A stretch of 64,000 bases of DNA from Candidatus Kryptoniota bacterium (GTDB lineage Bacteria > Bacteroidota > Ignavibacteria > Kryptoniales > JAKASW01): positions 33,883 to 97,882 of the forward strand of contig JAHECO010000012.1 in assembly GCA_024641705.1 (NCBI GenBank), in the 5' to 3' direction. The stretch's first letter is position 1, and the number at the start of each line of letters is the position of its first letter. Shown piece by piece: positions 53,358 to 63,800 of the stretch. Position numbers and translations under genes: made by a program. Under the pieces are notes generated by a model, which saw only the letters and a program-made list of their open reading frames with translations, was not told the DNA's origin and did no database searches.

Positions 53358-53918
53358 ATGGAAAGCAGGAGAACCGCGTGCGTCGAGACTGTGGACGGAC
53401 ACTTGGGCGGTAGGCACAGCATCGATAGTGATTGCTTCGAGCTAACCGGCAGTTTTTACTTTGATATCCCAATTGATTATGTTCATTCCCAGCAATTGGC
53501 CAGCTTTGTTAAAACGTATAAGCCGAAAGCGTTCTTCATAAGTAATCAACTCACAGACAGTAATTTTTCCATGGTGACGGATCGACTCGTCCCACAGGGA
53601 AATTACATTTGGAGAATCTATTCAATCACCAGAAAAGTGAGTTCGAGTGAATGTTTGAATTTCCTGCGCTCACGGCGGAGCTTGTTCGTCGGCGCTCAGG
53701 GGCTATCATATCTATGGCAGAGGGCCGGACAAAAGCTCCCTCTGAACCGATGGATCATAGCCCTTGACGAAAGGGAAGCGCTATTCAAGGATGCTTGTGG
53801 CAATATCTGCGTGCCCGCTCTACTTCGTGACTCGGTGGACAAACTAGAATATGAATTCGGAAGTCTCAAGTGTGATTGGGACAACAGCCATTGTTTGTTA
53901 GCGGTTTACATAGTGTAA
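53358..53918 (+). CDS. Hypothetical protein next to the three-gene system
   Basis: A 186-residue protein with a strong ribosome site (AAGGAGG, nine bases before ATG). It has no signal or membrane segment. Recognisable only as a mixed alpha/beta sequence with YFDIPIDYVHSQQLASF, SLFVGAQGLSYLWQRAG and RWIIALDEREALF. Same strand as the three-gene system but 304 bases away, so a linked function is possible and not shown. No family recognised. Confidence 0.6.
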   Translation: MESRRTACVETVDGHLGGRHSIDSDCFELTGSFYFDIPIDYVHSQQLASFVKTYKPKAFFISNQLTDSNFSMVTDRLVPQGNYIWRIYSITRKVSSSECLNFLRSRRSLFVGAQGLSYLWQRAGQKLPLNRWIIALDEREALFKDACGNICVPALLRDSVDKLEYEFGSLKCDWDNSHCLLAVYIV

Positions 53919-53951
53919 ATCGTCTTGCCGCCCTACATAATTACTCAAAAG

Positions 53952-53978
53952 AAGCCCTTGCTCGCGCGAGGGCTTTAA
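53952..53978 (+). terminator. Terminator after the hypothetical gene
   Basis: AAGCCCT-tgctcgcgcg-AGGGCTT followed by TAATG; seven pairs, 33 bases after the stop codon. T-run is short. Confidence 0.65.
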
Positions 53979-54062
53979 TGTTCATATGTGGTTGTGGCGG
54001 CAAATTGATAAACATTATCCATACATTGACTTCTTCAAGAACAGAGAGGGATATCAGATAGA

Positions 54063-54242
54063 ATGGGGATTGGGGTTCAAAAAGTAATAAGAGGCCCCGA
54101 AAGGTCTCTTGATTTACATAATGGGTTGACGACCCGTCTCCAATCTTCAGTTGGTGCCAATTCCTGGGTAAACTACTTTGTAATGGTCCCAGCAAGGACT
54201 GAAGACATGGAGAAGGCTCGAGAATTATTTTGTGATAAATAA
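54063..54242 (+). CDS. Possible 59-residue protein
   Basis: ATG 54063 to TAA 54242, with GAGAGGG about 12 bases upstream. The product begins MGIGVQKVIRGPERSLDL and ends WVNYFVMVPARTEDMEKARELFCDK. The end resembles the VPxxDxxxAxELL helix of small DUF2007-type proteins. It may be a small gene or the remnant of a larger one. Confidence 0.4.
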   Translation: MGIGVQKVIRGPERSLDLHNGLTTRLQSSVGANSWVNYFVMVPARTEDMEKARELFCDK

Positions 54243-54308
54243 GAAACAAAAAATAAAAAATGATAATTCTCGATGTAAACGCTAGTACTGCCGCAACCCT
54301 GATTCTTT

Positions 54309-56087
54309 CTATAATCGGTTCGAAGCGGCGTCTTGCTGACGTATTATCAATTTAACCTTATGAATTCCCCTCACGGAATTCATCAAATATACGTTTGTGC
54401 TTTGACGAAGGTCATCAAGGCTGATTGTCTTTTCCTGAATTCTCTTTTGGTCGATAAGCCAAGCACGGTAGGTACCAGCCAATAATCCGCAGCATACCGG
54501 TGGCGTGCATAACGTCCCTTTGATCTCGGCGGCAATATTGGCTACGGTCGTTTCGGTCACTTCCCCCTTTTCGTTGAAGAGGATGATATCGTCGAATCCC
54601 GGAGATGCCTTCAGGGCTTCTTCGTAAACCGTGCGGTTCGTCGTTTTGTGGTAGAGGAACACATCCGAGGATTCGATAGGAACCTTGGCGATTGTTATGT
54701 TGCCGAACCCTGATCCTACCTGCGAGAGAGGATCCGCTTTCACATCGACTGCCCCCGCACGGCTCACGAGGAGCCGGACGCGGTGAGGATGGGCCAGCAG
54801 ACCGGATGCAATACCATTCAACGCGTCCTTTATTCGTGAAAAATCAATCTGAAATCCGAAGTATGTAGCCGATTGTTCCAAACGTTTCATGTGGTACTCC
54901 AAGAGCGAGTACCCGTTGATCGCAGACCAAAGTATCGTTTCGACAAGATCGAATTCCGGCATTCGGGCATGAAGGACTCTTGCCTTGATGGAGCACTCTT
55001 CCCATTCGCGGTCACACTCCGAATCCCAGACGATGCCGCTGCCGACACTGTATTCGGCGGAACCATCGATTCGATTGAAGAGCACCGTGCGTATGGCGAC
55101 GCTGAACTGCGCCCTTCGTTTAGGCGCAATCCACCCGATTGCTCCCGTGTATATGCGCCGCGGTGATGTTTCAAGTTCGGATATGATTTCCATCGCGCGT
55201 CGCTTGGGAGCGCCGGTGATCGATGCGGGTGGAAAGAGGGCCTCGAATATCTTCGTGAGCGATGCTCTCATCCTTCCGCACACGGTGGAAGTCATCTGCC
55301 AGACGGTTGAATAACGTTCCAGCGTGAAAAGCGCCGGAACCTCCACGCTTCCGATGTCGGCAATGCGACCGATATCGTTCCTCATCATGTCCACGATCAT
55401 GAGGTTTTCCGCCCGCTCCTTCTCGGACGTCCGCAGCATCTCCGCTTTCCCGCAGTCATCCTGGTACCAGAGACCGCGTGCTGATGTCCCTTTCATCGGC
55501 CTTGATTCGATGTAGTTGCCGTCCAACCGGAAGAAGAGTTCCGGCGATGCGCTGAGAATCGCCCACTCGCCCGTATCTATGAGGCCCGCGTATCGGGTCT
55601 CCTGTCCCGATATGAGTCCGGCGAACATATCCAAGGGATTCAGCTCGGTACTTGTCCGCATACGGTAGCTGAAGTTGACCTGGTAAGTATCGCCGCCCCC
55701 GATGTATTCGTGGATTCTTCCGATCTTGTCGCGATATTGGCCCTGCCTCAGGGAAGATTGCCAGTTGAGATCCGACTTATTGAAAGAAGAGTGGATCGGG
55801 AGTCTCTCAAGTTCCTCCGGTCGCGGGAACAACCCGAACCACAGGAGTGGGAATTCTCCGTCGCCTTTCGCGGGTAAAGCCGAATCAAATGCAATAGCGG
55901 CTTCGTAGGCCAGGAAACCGACTGCCGTCAATCCTTCTTCATTTACGATCCGCTCAATGCTATCCAAAGCAGGAAGAACTTCCTCAACGCGCCGGGTAAT
56001 TATGATATGCCGCGGGTTTGTGTAGCGCAACCAACGGTAGCTCGAAGCATCGCGGAGAATTGTCTGCGGAGAGGACTCCATGTCCAT
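54309..56087 (-). CDS. pabB: Fused aminodeoxychorismate synthase I and lyase
   Basis: A fusion of about 592 residues. Residues 1-345 are PabB: GFLAYEAA, GGDTYQVNFSYR, SPELFFRLDGNYIESRPMKGTSARG in parts, and ASITGAPKRRAMEII, with the catalytic Lys in RPMKGT. From about 375 on it is a PabC-type PLP lyase: ETILWSAINGYSLLEYHMKRLEQS, FDDIILFNEKGEVTETTVANI in parts, and CGLLAGTYRAWLI. Together they make p-aminobenzoate for folate, using ammonia from a PabA not seen here. The second half lacks an evident PLP lysine block of the usual TxK form, but this fusion type is common. ATG 56087 is used; a GTG lies 12 bases upstream. Confidence 0.9.
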   Translation of the reverse strand: MDMESSPQTILRDASSYRWLRYTNPRHIIITRRVEEVLPALDSIERIVNEEGLTAVGFLAYEAAIAFDSALPAKGDGEFPLLWFGLFPRPEELERLPIHSSFNKSDLNWQSSLRQGQYRDKIGRIHEYIGGGDTYQVNFSYRMRTSTELNPLDMFAGLISGQETRYAGLIDTGEWAILSASPELFFRLDGNYIESRPMKGTSARGLWYQDDCGKAEMLRTSEKERAENLMIVDMMRNDIGRIADIGSVEVPALFTLERYSTVWQMTSTVCGRMRASLTKIFEALFPPASITGAPKRRAMEIISELETSPRRIYTGAIGWIAPKRRAQFSVAIRTVLFNRIDGSAEYSVGSGIVWDSECDREWEECSIKARVLHARMPEFDLVETILWSAINGYSLLEYHMKRLEQSATYFGFQIDFSRIKDALNGIASGLLAHPHRVRLLVSRAGAVDVKADPLSQVGSGFGNITIAKVPIESSDVFLYHKTTNRTVYEEALKASPGFDDIILFNEKGEVTETTVANIAAEIKGTLCTPPVCCGLLAGTYRAWLIDQKRIQEKTISLDDLRQSTNVYLMNSVRGIHKVKLIIRQQDAASNRL

Positions 56088-56099
56088 GTTCTGTCGCAC

Positions 56100-56406
56100 T
56101 CTTTTAATTCAGTTATGGCGTCAATATAACGTTTCACGGTTTAGACTCACATGTGGCAGTTAGTCTCATCTTCCTTACAAGTTTCTATCCTAAAAGACCA
56201 TCTCGGAAGTTCTGCCTCCTCCGTGATTGAAACGAATCCAGATGCCGACAGATTTCGGCGCTCCGTTCGTTTCTTCGCGAGTCACTTCATATCTCTCCCT
56301 ACGAAAAGAAGAATATAGAGTCCAGTTCGGAGCGAGACAAGGACAGGACAATGAAGATTATTTGTTTTCCTATATTGGGCATGGGACAGATGGCTGTGTT
56401 GTTGCT
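56100..56406. other. Intergenic region, no gene seen
   Basis: About 300 bases between the 5' end of the pabB fusion and the 3' end of the SH3 lipoprotein gene, both on the minus strand. No convincing coding frame or terminator. Confidence 0.35.
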
Positions 56407-57030
56407 TCAGTGTCCCAATTGCAAAATCTCTTTTGCCTGTTCCGTTAGACTTATCGGCTTAGGGTGCCGAATCTTCTTGTGATGTTCTGAAGTCGCACTT
56501 GCTACAAGGAAAACGGCTGCGACGAAGCCCAACCTTCCATCGAGCGTCCGCACCTCGTCCCAGTCGCCGAGCTGTCTCAAAACAAGGACAATCTGATTTC
56601 GCTCGAACTTACCCAGTACCTGGTACGAAGTTCCGGGGCCCTCCCTCAGTCTCACAAACTCGCCATCGACTGTATAGATATCGCCCGGCAGGGTGACGAT
56701 GCGCTCCCCGAAACCGTTGTAGTTGTAAATCCGAATTGTGTTCCTGTCGACCAGTTCGGCAAACGTATACTGGTTGCCGTTTATCTCAACTGAGAGCAAA
56801 TCGCCGTTGAAATTCCTTGTGAGACGCACCTCTTCTGCGAAGCGCTCGGGGATCACCCCTTCGGTAACGAATCTGCTTGCGACTTCCGGAGCTATCTCTA
56901 TGCCGGCATCTGCCGCCCCTTCTTCCAATTCCAGGGCCCCGCTTTCAGCCAACTCGCCAGCGCAGCCAAAAAGCAGAAAGATGGGCATGATTAGTAAAAG
57001 GACGAACCACTTTCCTCTCATATTTCCCAT
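56407..57030 (-). CDS. SH3-domain lipoprotein
   Basis: About 207 residues from ATG 57030. A lipoprotein signal peptide ends LLFGC-AGEL. A short acidic linker and helix (residues 25-70) are followed by a bacterial SH3 domain (about 115-170): YTVDGEFVRLREGPGTSYQVLG, RNQIVLVLRQLGDWDEVRT, GRLGFVAAVFL in pieces. Such domains bind peptidoglycan peptides. The C-terminal KKIRHPKPISLTEQAKEIL tail is unusual. Envelope-anchored; role unknown. Confidence 0.8.
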   Translation of the reverse strand: MGNMRGKWFVLLLIMPIFLLFGCAGELAESGALELEEGAADAGIEIAPEVASRFVTEGVIPERFAEEVRLTRNFNGDLLSVEINGNQYTFAELVDRNTIRIYNYNGFGERIVTLPGDIYTVDGEFVRLREGPGTSYQVLGKFERNQIVLVLRQLGDWDEVRTLDGRLGFVAAVFLVASATSEHHKKIRHPKPISLTEQAKEILQLGH

Positions 57031-57185
57031 CGCTTCTCTTTCTTTCGCTTCATACATTCCAACCCGATAAAGTTAGGGAAATCGGGGTCTCGTTCCTAAT
57101 AACTGCCGACTGGAGGGCGAATCCGATGTCCTGCTTGCGGAGAAGATACGGAAATGGGGCACGGCCCCTTGATGCTGCAACACCG

Positions 57186-57250
57186 ACTTCCGAATGACCC
57201 AAATCCTGTAGGGGAAGGCTCGTCAGGAACTGTCCCACCTTGTTGATCAT
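57186..57250 (-). pseudogene. Short copy of VirD4-like ATPase gene
   Basis: The frame reads INKVGQFLTSLPLQD, matching LNKVGQFLTSLPLRN of the intact ATPase gene. The DNA from AACAAGGTGGGACAGTTC to CGAGCCTTCC is nearly identical to bases near 43,653-43,690. Flanking text is unrelated. The rest of 57058-57367 holds no gene. Confidence 0.75.
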
Positions 57251-57367
57251 GGATTATTGGATGTTTGAAAAAAGCTATAGTACATTGATAGGCAGAAACA
57301 TAAGTGGGATAATTTACTCCATGACAGATCTTCTCCAGACCATTGAGTGCAAAAATGAGGGGCGAAA

Positions 57368-59059
57368 ATGCAGATTGCGTCGGTAAGAATTAAGAATTTT
57401 AGGTGCTTCAAGGATGCTGAGATTGAGTTCCAGCATTGTCATGCCCTGGTTGGGGAAAATGGAACTGGCAAAACGTCAGTAATCGAGGCTATATCGCTGG
57501 CAACGAGCGGCGGTCTTGCTCACCTTAGCGAGCAGGATTTTAACAACGAGGATATCGGGGACTTGTCGATAGAGGTCACTTTTGACGAACCGTTCCTGAA
57601 CCGCTTGCCCGACGGATACGTGACCCAAGACATCCCATGCCGTAGCGTCATGCTTTCCGCCCATCGCAGGGAGAAAGCGGCTCCGGGTAAGGCCCTGTCC
57701 GATCCCTTCGTCGTCGAAAAGTTCTCGGTTCCCATTGAGTACGACAAGAGCAATATCCCAAGTGTCGAGACCGGGACAGCAAGCAGGGTGACAATACCGG
57801 TCGCCATTTCGAAAACGGCGAACGGTTACGAGTCGCCAAGAAAGACGAGCAAGTCGAAATTTGCATTTACCCCAGCCAGACTGACACTGCAAAACGAGAT
57901 GATCAACTTCCCGGACGTATTCTATTTTGATCGCGATAGGGAAGAGCAGGCAAGAGTCGGTTACAACTCGTTATTGCAGAAGGTTGCAAAGGATCTGAAC
58001 TGGAGATTCAGAAAGAATTGGAATAGCAACGATGTTGTGAGCAGGTGGGATGAATTCTACCAATCCGTCATAACGACGGTGATAGACTCCAAGAACGATC
58101 GACTGATTCGGCCAATACAGGACAAGCTGAAATCGGTTGCAGGAATCGACTTCTCTGACTTGGAGCTGAGCTTGCTCGATATTGAGCAACCCTTTTCAAA
58201 GTCATTCTTCTCGCGTCGGGGCGGTACGAATCAGATCGAACAAAGGAGATTTGGTTCCGGGATTTCCATACTAATCGCCTATTTTTTGTTGGAGACGATC
58301 AGCAAACTGTCGAAGGAAAAAGTGATATTCCTCATTGATGAGCCTGAATTGCATTTGCATCCCCAGTTGCAGAACAGCTTGTTCCAGGAATTCATTGACT
58401 CGGACATCCAGACTATTTATACAACGCAATCCGATTGCTTCATCAATATTTCCGAATGGCGTTCCGTTACTCGTTTTACCCCGCAGTCGGATATTCTTCC
58501 TGATTACCAAAAGCTCAATGAACAAATCGAACGGCATCGGTTATCGGAACATCTTGATGAAATAAAGAAATGGCACCAGCACCAGTCGATCTTCTTTCGA
58601 GAAGACAACCAACTGCTTTTCGCCAGGAAGTGTTTGCTGGTTGAGGGGCCGGCTGAAAAGTACGGTTTGCCGGTGCTGGCCCAAAAGCTTAGCAGGAGCC
58701 TGGGAGATATAACGATTGTGAGTTGTAACGGGAAAACCAAAATACCTTACTACCAGCTTCTCTGCAAAGCTTTTCAAATTCCTTTCTTCACGCTTTTCGA
58801 TTTGGATTCCAAGTCATGCGATGAAGGGGATAACAGCAGGCCGTTTGGATTCGCCGATCCCAGAGCTCGATTCGCGTTTTCAACCAGCTTCGAGAGACTG
58901 TTTGGTGTAAATGAGAATGATCATAAGACGAGCGAACTCCTCACGAGGTTAGATCAGATTTCGGCTGATGATATTCCCCAAGAAATCAAGAATGCCTTTG
59001 AAAACATTGACCAGTGGCTTCGAAGCGCATTGAACCTTCACGAAGAGTGCGCAAGGTGA
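57368..59059 (+). CDS. OLD-family ATPase/TOPRIM nuclease
   Basis: A 563-residue protein behind GAGGGG. The N-terminal SMC-like ATPase has QIASVRIKNFRCF, Walker A GENGTGKTS at residues 29-37, a signature-like RRFGSGISILIAYF and Walker B FLIDEPELHLHP with Asp324-Glu325. The C-terminal TOPRIM domain has Glu426 in LLVEGPAEKYGLP and the metal pair in FDLDSK (Asp478, Asp480). This is the OLD architecture of overcoming-lysogenisation-defect and GajA-type nucleases. It lacks the UvrD-like partner of Gabija; the next gene, 21 bases on, is a different companion. Likely a defence gene, by family and neighbourhood. Confidence 0.9.
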   Translation: MQIASVRIKNFRCFKDAEIEFQHCHALVGENGTGKTSVIEAISLATSGGLAHLSEQDFNNEDIGDLSIEVTFDEPFLNRLPDGYVTQDIPCRSVMLSAHRREKAAPGKALSDPFVVEKFSVPIEYDKSNIPSVETGTASRVTIPVAISKTANGYESPRKTSKSKFAFTPARLTLQNEMINFPDVFYFDRDREEQARVGYNSLLQKVAKDLNWRFRKNWNSNDVVSRWDEFYQSVITTVIDSKNDRLIRPIQDKLKSVAGIDFSDLELSLLDIEQPFSKSFFSRRGGTNQIEQRRFGSGISILIAYFLLETISKLSKEKVIFLIDEPELHLHPQLQNSLFQEFIDSDIQTIYTTQSDCFINISEWRSVTRFTPQSDILPDYQKLNEQIERHRLSEHLDEIKKWHQHQSIFFREDNQLLFARKCLLVEGPAEKYGLPVLAQKLSRSLGDITIVSCNGKTKIPYYQLLCKAFQIPFFTLFDLDSKSCDEGDNSRPFGFADPRARFAFSTSFERLFGVNENDHKTSELLTRLDQISADDIPQEIKNAFENIDQWLRSALNLHEECAR

Positions 59060-59080
59060 TTATCTTGGCCGAGAGTTCAG

Positions 59081-60490
59081 ATGACGACGACTGGCCATAG
59101 GGAAATTGAGGCCGTCGTTGAAAACGATCTCCTTGAGACTAGGCGGTTGCTTATGAGAAGCGTCACGGACGACCCTAGATACTCCACTCTGGAGAAAATA
59201 CGAGAGGACTATCCGGGTTTCATACGAGAAGTGTTCAAGGCGCACAAAGGTGCCTTATCAGTATTGATGAATAGGATTCTGTACCTCGAACACCTGATCT
59301 CGAGGGCCAATAGGAGCAATGCCAGCTCTCAGAAAACGGAGAAAGCGAGGCTAATCTACTGGAAACACTTGCTTGAGAAATCGTATGATGCTCTTGTTTG
59401 GATGAACGTCGGGATCGATCGCTCAAATTTCAAGAAGGTGTTCAAGGGCGAAAAACACGGAGGTTTGGTTCATCAGAACATAGAATCCGTACTTCGCTTC
59501 GTTAACGAAGTAAATAAGAATCAGGATGAAATAGCTATCCCTTTGGATTTCTGTTTTCTTTCGCCAATTTGCGATGCCCTCAAGGTCTCATTTTCCGAAC
59601 ATGACAAGGCGCGACAAGTCACCTTCATTGAAGTAAAGTCGGGGAGGGTAAATGAGGCAATGCTTGACACCATAGATTCAGGAGCCACGGAAGGATATCT
59701 GAAGTTTTTCGACGCCTATGGAAAAAACGGAATAAAACAGATGGAGCGCCATTTTCGCCAGGCGGATAGGTTTGAAAGAGGGTACAAGCTGATAGGTGCG
59801 GACCCGGGAGTCTATGAAAATCCGGATAAACCACAAGAGAAATTGCTTGTCCTCTCCAGTGACGTTGCTCTTGGAAAATTCTCCGATAAGATCTCTCAGT
59901 TGATGGAAAAAGCCAGCAAGCGAGAATTTGCTGTAGATGAGGTGGACGATTGTCTGATCGTGGGTGCCGTTAATACTGAGAACGAAAGAGTGCTTAAGCT
60001 CGGCGAATTTGACGTGCGTCTGTATGTCTATCACTCGTTCATTAATCCAGCGGCGCTCCAGGGTGCTTCTCATCCGGAAGATCTGTCTCAGGTGCTAGCC
60101 GCCATTAAATTGACTGATTGGCTGGAGGGTTTGGGATCCGTTGTACTCAGCCCCGTTCTATTACGCAAACTTCCCGATGAACAGCTTATGGACCTGCTAT
60201 TCGGCAGGATAAGGCTGAAATTCTTCTTTCACGCCCAGAGTTTCGTTCGACTTTGTAATGCGAACGATCTCGATGCTAAACTCATTAATAGAAAAACCTT
60301 CAATCGTCTTCGATTGTCTGATTCAGACAAGGGGCTTGCACAGTTTGATGGGAAATACATCCAATTCTCCACACCTGAAAGCATTCAAGTGATGGGAGAA
60401 GGAACGTACCACGAAATAGTGTTCAATTGGGTTTATCCAAGAATCATTATCGATCAAACCAAGCACCTGAAATTTCCTCACGCCAGTTGA
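59081..60490 (+). CDS. Putative PD-(D/E)xK-type partner of the OLD nuclease
   Basis: A 469-residue protein of no family I know. Residues 20-125 are helical. A restriction-nuclease-like core may lie around residues 125-195: Glu near VHQNIESVLRF, Asp156 in IPLDFCFL and Glu184-x-Lys186 in TFIEVKSGR. The C-terminal half is mixed alpha/beta (LIVGAVNTENERV, VYHSFINPAAL). It starts 21 bases after the OLD gene, so one operon is nearly certain. A two-gene defence system with two different nuclease activities is inferred. Confidence 0.7.
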   Translation: MTTTGHREIEAVVENDLLETRRLLMRSVTDDPRYSTLEKIREDYPGFIREVFKAHKGALSVLMNRILYLEHLISRANRSNASSQKTEKARLIYWKHLLEKSYDALVWMNVGIDRSNFKKVFKGEKHGGLVHQNIESVLRFVNEVNKNQDEIAIPLDFCFLSPICDALKVSFSEHDKARQVTFIEVKSGRVNEAMLDTIDSGATEGYLKFFDAYGKNGIKQMERHFRQADRFERGYKLIGADPGVYENPDKPQEKLLVLSSDVALGKFSDKISQLMEKASKREFAVDEVDDCLIVGAVNTENERVLKLGEFDVRLYVYHSFINPAALQGASHPEDLSQVLAAIKLTDWLEGLGSVVLSPVLLRKLPDEQLMDLLFGRIRLKFFFHAQSFVRLCNANDLDAKLINRKTFNRLRLSDSDKGLAQFDGKYIQFSTPESIQVMGEGTYHEIVFNWVYPRIIIDQTKHLKFPHAS

Positions 60491-60544
60491 GCGGTGAAGG
60501 AGAACCATTCGTCAAAGCCTCGAATGACAGTCTCGTAGCCGCGA

Positions 60545-60709
60545 TTAGAAATTGGCGTTGAAGCCGACGTCGTCAAAGGTGCTGGAAAGCCCGTCATAGA
60601 CGAATTCGATGTAGTCGGTCTTGTTGGCCGTCGTCGTGAGGGTCGGTGCAACACCGCTTGACCAGTTGTCGATGGTACTAAACGTATCCCTCTTTCTACT
60701 TGAATCTTT
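60545..60709 (-). pseudogene. 3' fragment of a virus-like structural protein gene
   Basis: The minus-strand frame ends TIDNWSSGVAPTLTTTAN, KTDYIEFVYDGLSS, FDDVGFNANF and TAA at 60545-60547. The GVAPTLTTTANKTDYIxFxYDG pattern and final aromatic-N-F are typical of C-termini of phage tail-fibre or capsid-decoration proteins, also seen in Patescibacteria-associated sequences. The frame closes at 60710-60712, so only about 54 codons remain. No start codon. Confidence 0.55.
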
Positions 60710-60814
60710 TCATGAAAGAAGTGGCCGCGAGAGTCCTCATGACTCATGTGATGGACCATACTTGCCATCTTATCTTCAGCGGTGCAAATTTCCTTTTGCT
60801 CAGTAGAAACCAAA

Positions 60815-60832
60815 ACCGCCCCGAAGGGCGGT
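60815..60832 (-). terminator. Terminator of the surface protein gene
   Basis: On the minus strand ACCGCCC-ttcg-GGGCGGT followed by TTTGGTTTC; seven pairs with a UUCG loop, about 40 bases after the stop codon at 60870. Confidence 0.8.
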
Positions 60833-60869
60833 ATTTGGTTTCCGATTTACGCTATCGGCAAACTGAGTA

Positions 60870-63800
60870 CTAGTTAGACACAGTCAAGGTATTCGTCGGA
60901 TAGTTATAAATCAGACTACCCGTAATACCGTTACCCGAAGTGCCGCCATTTACGTCATCCCAAGTAAGCAAACTAGCTGACCCAAGTTTTGACGTAACGG
61001 AGGTAGTACCAGAACTACCAGAAACACCAGAGACAGTTGCATAAATATCAAATGTCTTTGATTGACCAGCCTGTATCTGATAGCCACCTGTAAACGCGAC
61101 AGCGTCAGTACCATTCCCGCCAATTGCGACACCCAAACCAGCGTTTGTAGTAGTCAGAGTTTGTCCATTACTGTCATCTTTAACCACCAAGTTATTGGCG
61201 GAAGACGATATCGTGGTTGAAGCTCCGGTCGCCGAGACGCTGATTGGCAAGTGCTCAAGGTTAACAGGACCATGTGAGTCAGCCCCAACATAAACCTGAG
61301 CGATCAAGACCTGACCATTAACCATCTTAGGACCAGTACCATTCGGGAATTGAGTTCCACCAAGAGTAACGGTCGGTTTTGACGACACCAACGTCATTGC
61401 ATTGGCTGCGACGGACGGTGTTAACGTTAAGGAGGTATTACCAGAGTTGTACTTAACGGTCGTGAGGGTTACAGTGGCGGTTTGATTGGAAGGAATTCCT
61501 CCTAATCCCACCGTATTGTAGTTGACCGAAACGGGTACATTCATACCAGCATAAGTCATCGGAACTGAAATACTCAAACCCGTAACGGTAGACGTACTAC
61601 CCACCACCGACGCGCTTTGACCACCGACACTCACGCTCGTAACTGTCGTAGAGGCACTCGTCACAGTAAAGTCCATTTCTGTTATAACGGAAGATCCGTT
61701 ATTAGAAACGAAGTTGTAATCGGCGACAGGATTATTCGTACTACCGCCAACCACAAACTGGCTCACAGGTGAATCACTAACCAATGTCGGCGTGTTCAAA
61801 GAGCCACTACCCAAGGTCGAGATTTGACCAGCTACAGCACTTGAGTTTGCGGAGGAATTGCTAATCTTGCCAGTGGCCGCAACCGTAAGAGTTGTCTGAA
61901 TTGTGCTGCCACTCGCGCTTTGAGAACCATTGGTAGCCGTCGCGGTTATTGTGAAGGCACCAGCCGTTCCAGAGGCGTTAGCAGTTACTCTAACATAAGT
62001 GGACTGATTAGAGGCGGTAACAACTGACGACAACGTCGAGTTGCCGTTAATCGCTGACGCCAACCCAGCCGTAACATTGGCAACGGTAGCTACCGTCGCT
62101 GTGTAATTAACAGTTGTGCTATTAATTGTCACAGAGAAGACGTTGCCCACCGCAACATTACTTGCGCCCGGAGTTACTGTCATAACTTGGGTGGCATTAG
62201 CTGTCCCACCTAAGAGAGTACCAGCAGAAGGGGTAAGTACTATAGCACCAGAGCTTGTAGCCGTCAAAGTTACACTATTACCAGCCGTGCCAGCAACTTT
62301 AGCGCTTATAGTTATAACGCCACCAGTCGCGCTAGCACTAACTGTACCATTAACATTTGTGTTGCTATTAACGGCACCGGCCAATGCAGTAGCAACCGTA
62401 GTGGTCGTATCAGACCCACCGGTTATATAAGTTGACGGATAACCGTTAACTGTAACCGAAGTAGATGTTGAAGCAGTCATAGTACCACTTACCGTGACTG
62501 TTCCAGTTGCGACAGTGCCATTTGCCGCGGCAGTTGTCGTAGCAGCGGGATCGGTTGGGTTATTCGTGTTAGCAATCGTTCCCATTGAACCAATATCAGC
62601 ATAAATGCCGACGGTCTGAGAACTGCTTGTCGCTAACACAAAGGAAACCGGGAAGTTATTGTTCGTCGCCGGATTAATCGGTGTCGCGTTCACACCATTA
62701 ACCGAGGTGTAAAGGTTAGACAGAGAGGTAACTGGGAAGCTACCACCAAGCGCAACGTTCAAGTTCGTCACATTTAATGGTTCACCGGAACCAGCCTGCA
62801 AAACATAGGAACCAATCTTTTGATTCGATGTGTTCGCCACAATGCTTTGGCTGCTGAAATTAGGATCCGGAGCAACCGTCAAAGCGCCGCTCGTGATAGT
62901 CAAACTCGGCCCATTAACAGTACCAGAAGGAACTGTCGCGAGCTGAAGAGAGGACATACCTTGAGCATTGTTGGCTGGAGCGCTCAAAGCTACGGAGATC
63001 GTGCCCGTCGCGATGTTGTTGCCGCTACTCTTCGTATCGGCTTTGACCACGAGGATAACGGTCGTACCAGCTGGGATAGTTAAGGACGATCCCAAACTGA
63101 ATGTGAGCGCGGTGCCAGTGTAATTATATACACTGCCGACTTGGGCGTTATTCGCGTACAACGTGACATTGTCAACATTGATAGAAGGCGTGACGGTTAA
63201 GTATGAGATTTTCATATCTTCACCATAAGCCTTCAAGGCAAATTGACTGACTATCACGCCAGAGGCGCCGCCGGGAACCGTTGAAACGCCAAAATTTGGG
63301 TCAACGGAAACTGAGACAGTACCCTGACTAATGGTAACCGTGCCGGTTGTGGCTGGAATGCCAGTCGCGGCAACATTCACTCCGTAGTTAGAGTCAACAA
63401 CTATCATATCAGCCGCGTTTTGAAGCGACAGACTGAAAGTGCGATTAGAACCGCTGATTACATCGGCTCTGACTTCCAAGGTTGCGGAACCGGTTTGAAC
63501 GGCTACGCCGCCAGGGACATCGAAGTTGATCAAGCCATTTGAATCAATCCCGGAAGCAGTAGCTATTTGCGTACCATTCAAGAAAAGCTTGATGTTAGCA
63601 AAGGCATTCTGGGGAATTGAACCAATAACTTTGTAGGAAACGTGCATCAGGTTAACTGAGCGAGTTCCCACACTTAACTGGCTAGACCAAATCGTGTAGT
63701 TGGTCGTGCCAGCGTTCACGTTGGTGGTTGCTGGAGAAACAGTACCAACAGCAACGGTCGCCAAGTTGGCGGAAGCAACTGTCATTGTGTTGCCACTCAA

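Larger units (their letters stand above)
60491..60869. other. Junction region with gene debris
   Basis: No complete gene. It holds the virus-like fragment (60545-60709) and a minus-strand terminator at 60815-60832. Sequence style changes somewhere near 60,500. Confidence 0.45.

Noticed and set aside
60478..60813. 111-codon minus-strand frame
   Set aside because: Arg/Ser/Pro-rich shadow frame; the adjacent frame gives the recognisable virus-like tail ending at 60545.
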